Shown here: positions 6,462 to 8,936 of the stretch, in pieces
How positions within the stretch are numbered: the stretch's first letter is position 1
How the letters are laid out: the number at the start of each line of letters is the position of its first letter
NCBI GenBank assembly: GCA_003523465.1
Contig: DQAA01000435.1
Location: 4,490 to 13,425 of the forward strand
Direction: 5' to 3'
From: Pseudomonas sp.
Lineage (GTDB): Bacteria > Pseudomonadota > Gammaproteobacteria > Pseudomonadales > Pseudomonadaceae
DNA: 8,936 bases
Made by a program: the position numbers and the translations under genes
The notes under the pieces: model-generated
Databases searched by the model: none
What the model was told of the DNA's origin: nothing
The model's input: only the letters and a program-made list of their open reading frames with translations

Positions 6462-6480
6462 GGTAAATCACGGATTTACC
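6462..6480 (-). promoter_or_regulatory. Intercistronic hairpin abutting the rplS ribosome binding site
   Basis: GGTAAATC (6462-6469) and GATTTACC (6473-6480) form a perfect 8-bp inverted repeat with a 3-nt loop in the 41-bp trmD-rplS spacer. On the mRNA it ends 2 nt before AGGAG (6455-6459) of rplS. No U run follows, so it is not a terminator. Protection of an mRNA end, a processing site, or an aid to ribosome loading are possible roles; all are inference. Confidence 0.6.
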
Positions 6481-6489
6481 ATCGATACG

Positions 6490-7242
6490 TTAACTATCGT
6501 TCCGCTCGCGAATGTACTCATCGAGCAGCTTCTTCTCTTCTCCAGAAAGTGAGCGACTTTCCAGAAGATCAGCGCGTCGTTCCCAGGTCCGCCCAAGGGA
6601 CTGCTGCAAACGCCAACGCCGGATGTGTGCATGGTTGCCACTAAGCAACACGTCGGGTACACGCTGATCCGCATACACCTCAGGTCGGGTGTAGTGCGGG
6701 CAATCCAGCAGACCATCGGTGAAGGAGTCTTCCTCCGCCGAGTCCACATGCCCTAAAGCTCCAGGCAGCAGCCGCGTAACCGCATCGATCAGGACCATCG
6801 CCGGCAGCTCGCCGCCAGACAGTACATAGTCACCAACCGACCACTCTTCATCGACATGAGCCTCAATAAAGCGCTCGTCGATGCCTTCATACCGACCGGC
6901 TATCAGAATCAACGATTCATGCTTCGCCAGGTCCTTGACCGCCGACTGATCCAGCTTGCGGCCTTGTGGCGACAGGTAGATCACCTTCGCCGCCCCTCCG
7001 GTTGCCTGCCTGGCCTCGACCAGGGCGTCTTCCAGAGGCTTGATCTTCATCACCATGCCCGGACCACCGCCAAAAGGCCGATCATCCACCGTGTGGTGAC
7101 GATCCGTGGTGTAGTCCCGCGGATTCCAGCAGGTCAGTTGCAACAACCCCTGTTTCACCGCGCGGCTGGTAATGCCGTACTCACTGATGGCCGAGAACAT
7201 CTCGGGGAACAACGTAATGACTTCTACGCGCAGGCTGGCCAT
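6490..7242 (-). CDS. trmD: tRNA (guanine-N1)-methyltransferase
   Basis: TrmD transfers a methyl group from S-adenosylmethionine to N1 of G37 in tRNAs, preventing +1 frameshifting; it is essential in most bacteria. The 250-residue protein has the SPOUT trefoil-knot architecture with [13 protein letters not shown] (53-65), LSPQGR (90-95), [12 protein letters not shown] (114-125), and the cofactor-binding [11 protein letters not shown] (135-145). R157 and D172 in [18 protein letters not shown] match the catalytic arginine and aspartate of E. coli TrmD. The C-terminal helical domain carries [10 protein letters not shown]. The ATG is only 3 nt after the rimM stop and has no good ribosome binding site, so translation probably depends on coupling to rimM. 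This fits the low TrmD yield relative to ribosomal proteins known from the E. coli operon. Confidence 0.97.
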   Translation of the reverse strand: MASLRVEVITLFPEMFSAISEYGITSRAVKQGLLQLTCWNPRDYTTDRHHTVDDRPFGGGPGMVMKIKPLEDALVEARQATGGAAKVIYLSPQGRKLDQSAVKDLAKHESLILIAGRYEGIDERFIEAHVDEEWSVGDYVLSGGELPAMVLIDAVTRLLPGALGHVDSAEEDSFTDGLLDCPHYTRPEVYADQRVPDVLLSGNHAHIRRWRLQQSLGRTWERRADLLESRSLSGEEKKLLDEYIRERNDS

Positions 7243-7245
7243 TGC

Positions 7246-7782
7246 TTAGAAATCCGCATCCCATTCGACCCTCATTTCACTTGCCGCCAGGTCGATTGCC
7301 AACACGCACTGCCGGGTATAAGGCAGTAGCCGTTCACGATCATCCAGGCTGCCAGCGCAGGGCTTGACCACCATTACATCGTTCGCGCCGGTCTCCAACA
7401 GGTGATCAACCTTGCCGAACAGATGTCCGTCCTGGTTGATGACACTCAGACCCACGAGCTGGTACCAGTAGTACTCGTCGTCGGTCAGGTTGGGCAAAAG
7501 GCTTCTCGAGATACAGATCTCGAAACCGCTCAGAAGACGGGCTTCATCGCGATCGTCCAGCCCCTTGAGCTTGGCGACCAGATCCTTTTGAGTGGATCGG
7601 CCAGTGACCAGCTCGACCTGCTTGACCACGCCTTCGCGCCGAAGCGTCCAGTGGCGGTACTCCAACAGGTTGTCGATCGGATCGGTAAAGGAAAACACCT
7701 TCACCTCGCCGCGAACGCCGTGTACCGAAAAAATCTTGCCGACAACGATCAGGTCATCTGCATTTTCTGGCGTCGCGTTCAT
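7246..7782 (-). CDS. rimM: 16S rRNA processing / 30S maturation protein RimM
   Basis: RimM binds S19 and free 30S particles and helps mature the head domain of the small subunit. The 178-residue product has an N-terminal RimM domain with VGKIFSVHGVRGEVKVFSFTD (14-34), including the conserved HG.RGE.KV motif, and a C-terminal PRC-barrel domain from about residue 100. The barrel begins EYYWYQLVGLSV (103-114) with the aromatic cluster Y104-Y105-W106, then LLETGANDVMVV (128-139) and LLPY (152-155). The ATG follows the rpsP stop by 5 nt and the stop lies 3 nt before trmD, so the gene is tightly embedded in the operon. Only a weak GAG element precedes its start, suggesting translational coupling. 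Confidence 0.97.
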   Translation of the reverse strand: MNATPENADDLIVVGKIFSVHGVRGEVKVFSFTDPIDNLLEYRHWTLRREGVVKQVELVTGRSTQKDLVAKLKGLDDRDEARLLSGFEICISRSLLPNLTDDEYYWYQLVGLSVINQDGHLFGKVDHLLETGANDVMVVKPCAGSLDDRERLLPYTRQCVLAIDLAASEMRVEWDADF

Positions 7783-7787
7783 ATTGC

Positions 7788-8039
7788 TCAGGCAGCAGCC
7801 TTGGCAGCTTCCTTCAGCAGCTGAGCAACGCGCTCAGACGGCTGGGCACCTTGAGACAGCCAGTAGGTGGCGCGCTCTTGGTTAACGGACAGTTTGACTT
7901 CTGCGCCCGAAGCAATCGGGTTGAAGAAGCCGATACGCTCAACGAAACGACCATCGCGCGCATTGCGGCTGTTGGTCACGGTGAGGTGGTAGAATGGGCG
8001 CTTTTTGGAGCCGCCACGGGCAAGACGGATGGTTACCAT
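7788..8039 (-). CDS. rpsP: 30S ribosomal protein S16
   Basis: S16 is a small-subunit protein needed for 30S assembly. The 83-residue product begins [25 protein letters not shown], the conserved S16 N-terminus, continues with [14 protein letters not shown] and [22 protein letters not shown], and ends in an alanine-rich tail. Length is normal for the family. AGGA lies 11 nt before the ATG, a rather long spacing. It is the first gene of rpsP-rimM-trmD-rplS, with a probable promoter and a structured 66-nt leader upstream. Confidence 0.98.
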   Translation of the reverse strand: MVTIRLARGGSKKRPFYHLTVTNSRNARDGRFVERIGFFNPIASGAEVKLSVNQERATYWLSQGAQPSERVAQLLKEAAKAAA

Positions 8040-8084
8040 GTGAACATCGTTCCTGTAGTCGGTGCTGCAAATCTATAGGCCAAG

Positions 8085-8100
8085 CGGGCACGGGTGCCCG
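8085..8100 (-). promoter_or_regulatory. Stable hairpin in the rpsP mRNA leader
   Basis: CGGGCA (8085-8090) and TGCCCG (8095-8100) form a 6-bp G+C-rich stem with a 4-nt loop. GGCC on each side (8078-8081 and 8104-8107) can extend it after a 3-nt internal loop. With transcription predicted to start near 8105, this places the structure at the extreme 5' end of the operon mRNA. It could stabilise the transcript or bind a regulator; no function is demonstrated. Confidence 0.5.
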
Positions 8101-8111
8101 AAAGGCCGCAT

Positions 8112-8140
8112 ATTCTCAAGGAATACACGGGCTTTTGCAA
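8112..8140 (-). promoter_or_regulatory. Probable sigma-70 promoter of the rpsP operon
   Basis: On the minus strand TTGCAA (8135-8140, 4 of 6 matches to the -35 consensus) and GAGAAT (8112-8117, 4 of 6 to the -10) are 17 bp apart. An A-rich stretch just upstream (complement of the T run at 8146-8151) resembles an UP element, as at many ribosomal promoters. Transcription would begin near 8105. The spacing is ideal but the hexamers are only fair. Confidence 0.45.
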
Positions 8141-8216
8141 ATGCCTTTTTTCTGGCAACTGCCTGTCTGTCATACAGATCTGCAATGAAGCCACTCTTTA
8201 TGGAGATGGCCGTGTC

Positions 8217-8257
8217 CCCGCCGGGGGCGGGTTCCGGGCACTGCCCCGATGATCGGG
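8217..8257. repeat. Cluster of three G+C-rich palindromes past the ffh stop
   Basis: CCCGCCGGGGGCGGG (8217-8231), GGGCACTGCCC (8236-8246) and CCCGATGATCGGG (8245-8257) are adjacent inverted repeats 20 to 60 bp downstream of ffh. No T run follows on the minus strand, so this is not a classical intrinsic terminator, but it may pause polymerase or protect the ffh mRNA 3' end. The second and third overlap by 2 bp and could compete. Confidence 0.5.
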
Positions 8258-8276
8258 TCAGCGCCGCGAATAGGGT

Positions 8277-8936
8277 TTACAGCTTGGGCATGCCACCGCC
8301 GGGCATCATGCCACCCAGGCCGCGCATCATTTTCGCCATGCCGCCCTTGGCAGAAAACTTCTTCATCATCTTCTGCATCTGTTTGTGCTGCTTGATCAGG
8401 CGACCGATGTCCTGCACCTGGGTGCCGGAACCGATGGCGATCCGGCGCTTACGCGAACCGCTGATCAGGTCAGGGTCGCGGCGCTCGGCCGGGGTCATCG
8501 AGTTGATGATCGCTTCCATCTGCTTGAACTGCTTCTCGGCCGCGCCCTGGGCGTTGCCCATCTGCGACAGGTTGACCCCGCCGATGCTCGGCAGCTTGTC
8601 CATCAGGCCGCCGAGGCCGCCCATGTTCTTCATCTGTTGCAGCTGGTCGCGGAAGTCTTCGAGGTCGAAGCCCTTGCCCTTCTTCAGTTTCTTGGCGAGC
8701 TTGTCGGCCTTGGCCTTGTCGATGTTCTGCTCGGCCTGCTCGATCAGGCTGAGAACGTCGCCCATGCCGAGGATGCGCGAAGCGATACGATCAGGGTGGA
8801 ACGGCTCCAGGGCCTCGGTCTTCTCGCCCATGCCGATGAACTTGATCGGCTTGCCGGTGATGGCGCGCACCGACAGCGCGGCACCGCCACGGGCGTCACC
8901 GTCGACCTTGGTCAGCACCACGCCGGTCAGCGGCAG
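8277..8936 (-). CDS. ffh: Signal recognition particle protein Ffh, C-terminal part (cut by window edge)
   Basis: Ffh is the GTPase of the signal recognition particle. With 4.5S RNA it binds signal sequences of nascent membrane proteins and delivers ribosomes to FtsY at the membrane. The window holds the last 219 residues, open at the right edge. They begin LPLTGVVLTKVDGDARGGAA, which contains the G4 GTPase motif TKVD, then the end of the NG domain (KFIGMGEKTEALEPFHPDRIASRILGMGD). The linker leads into the methionine-rich M domain, with the 4.5S RNA-binding motif SGSRKRRIAIGSGTQVQDIGRLI and many methionines near the C-terminus (MQKMMKKF, MAKMMRGLGGMMPGGGMPKL). The true start lies outside, so the GTG codons near 8921 are internal valines. 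No clear U-tailed terminator lies between ffh and rpsP, so some read-through is possible. Confidence 0.97.
   Translation of the reverse strand: MPLTGVVLTKVDGDARGGAALSVRAITGKPIKFIGMGEKTEALEPFHPDRIASRILGMGDVLSLIEQAEQNIDKAKADKLAKKLKKGKGFDLEDFRDQLQQMKNMGGLGGLMDKLPSIGGVNLSQMGNAQGAAEKQFKQMEAIINSMTPAERRDPDLISGSRKRRIAIGSGTQVQDIGRLIKQHKQMQKMMKKFSAKGGMAKMMRGLGGMMPGGGMPKL

Overview
The window is a conserved chromosomal block from a Pseudomonas species, most likely of the P. putida / P. fluorescens type. The basis is G+C-rich coding sequence, protein sequences that read like the Pseudomonas versions throughout (Hom, ThrC, XerD, Ffh, TrmD), and the gene order ffh-rpsP-rimM-trmD-rplS-thioesterase-xerD-dsbC-hom-thrC, which I recall from that genus. 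The species call is inference; no search was run.

Layout. Almost everything is on the minus strand, so transcription runs from high to low coordinates. At the right edge is the C-terminal part of ffh (8277 to the edge). A 237-bp spacer with G+C-rich hairpins and a probable promoter separates it from the ribosome-maturation operon rpsP-rimM-trmD-rplS (8039 down to 6098), which ends in a strong hairpin terminator. Next come a YciA-like acyl-CoA thioesterase (5996-5589), the recombinase gene xerD (5544-4648) and the periplasmic isomerase gene dsbC (4507-3776), closed by another terminator. Then hom (3695-2391, GTG start) and thrC (2287-878) encode two of the three dedicated steps from aspartate semialdehyde to threonine, and a terminator lies just past thrC. 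At the left edge are a small plus-strand gene (608-790) and, divergent from it, the start of a response regulator (414 down to the edge).

How the genes work together. Ffh is the protein of the signal recognition particle. S16, RimM, TrmD and L19 link small-subunit assembly, tRNA m1G37 methylation and large-subunit structure. XerD resolves chromosome dimers with XerC. DsbC repairs wrong disulfides in the periplasm. Hom and ThrC supply threonine. The response regulator has a RocR-like receiver domain and probably continues into an output domain outside the window.

The core genes look intact and ordinary. I see no mobile element, CRISPR array or new multi-gene system. The less ordinary signals are a 60-residue orphan fragment of a HigA-type antitoxin with a good ribosome binding site, a two-armed AGCT heptad repeat between hom and thrC, a perfect hairpin next to the rplS ribosome binding site, and a stable hairpin predicted at the very 5' end of the rpsP transcript. 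No gene-free stretch exceeds 300 bases.
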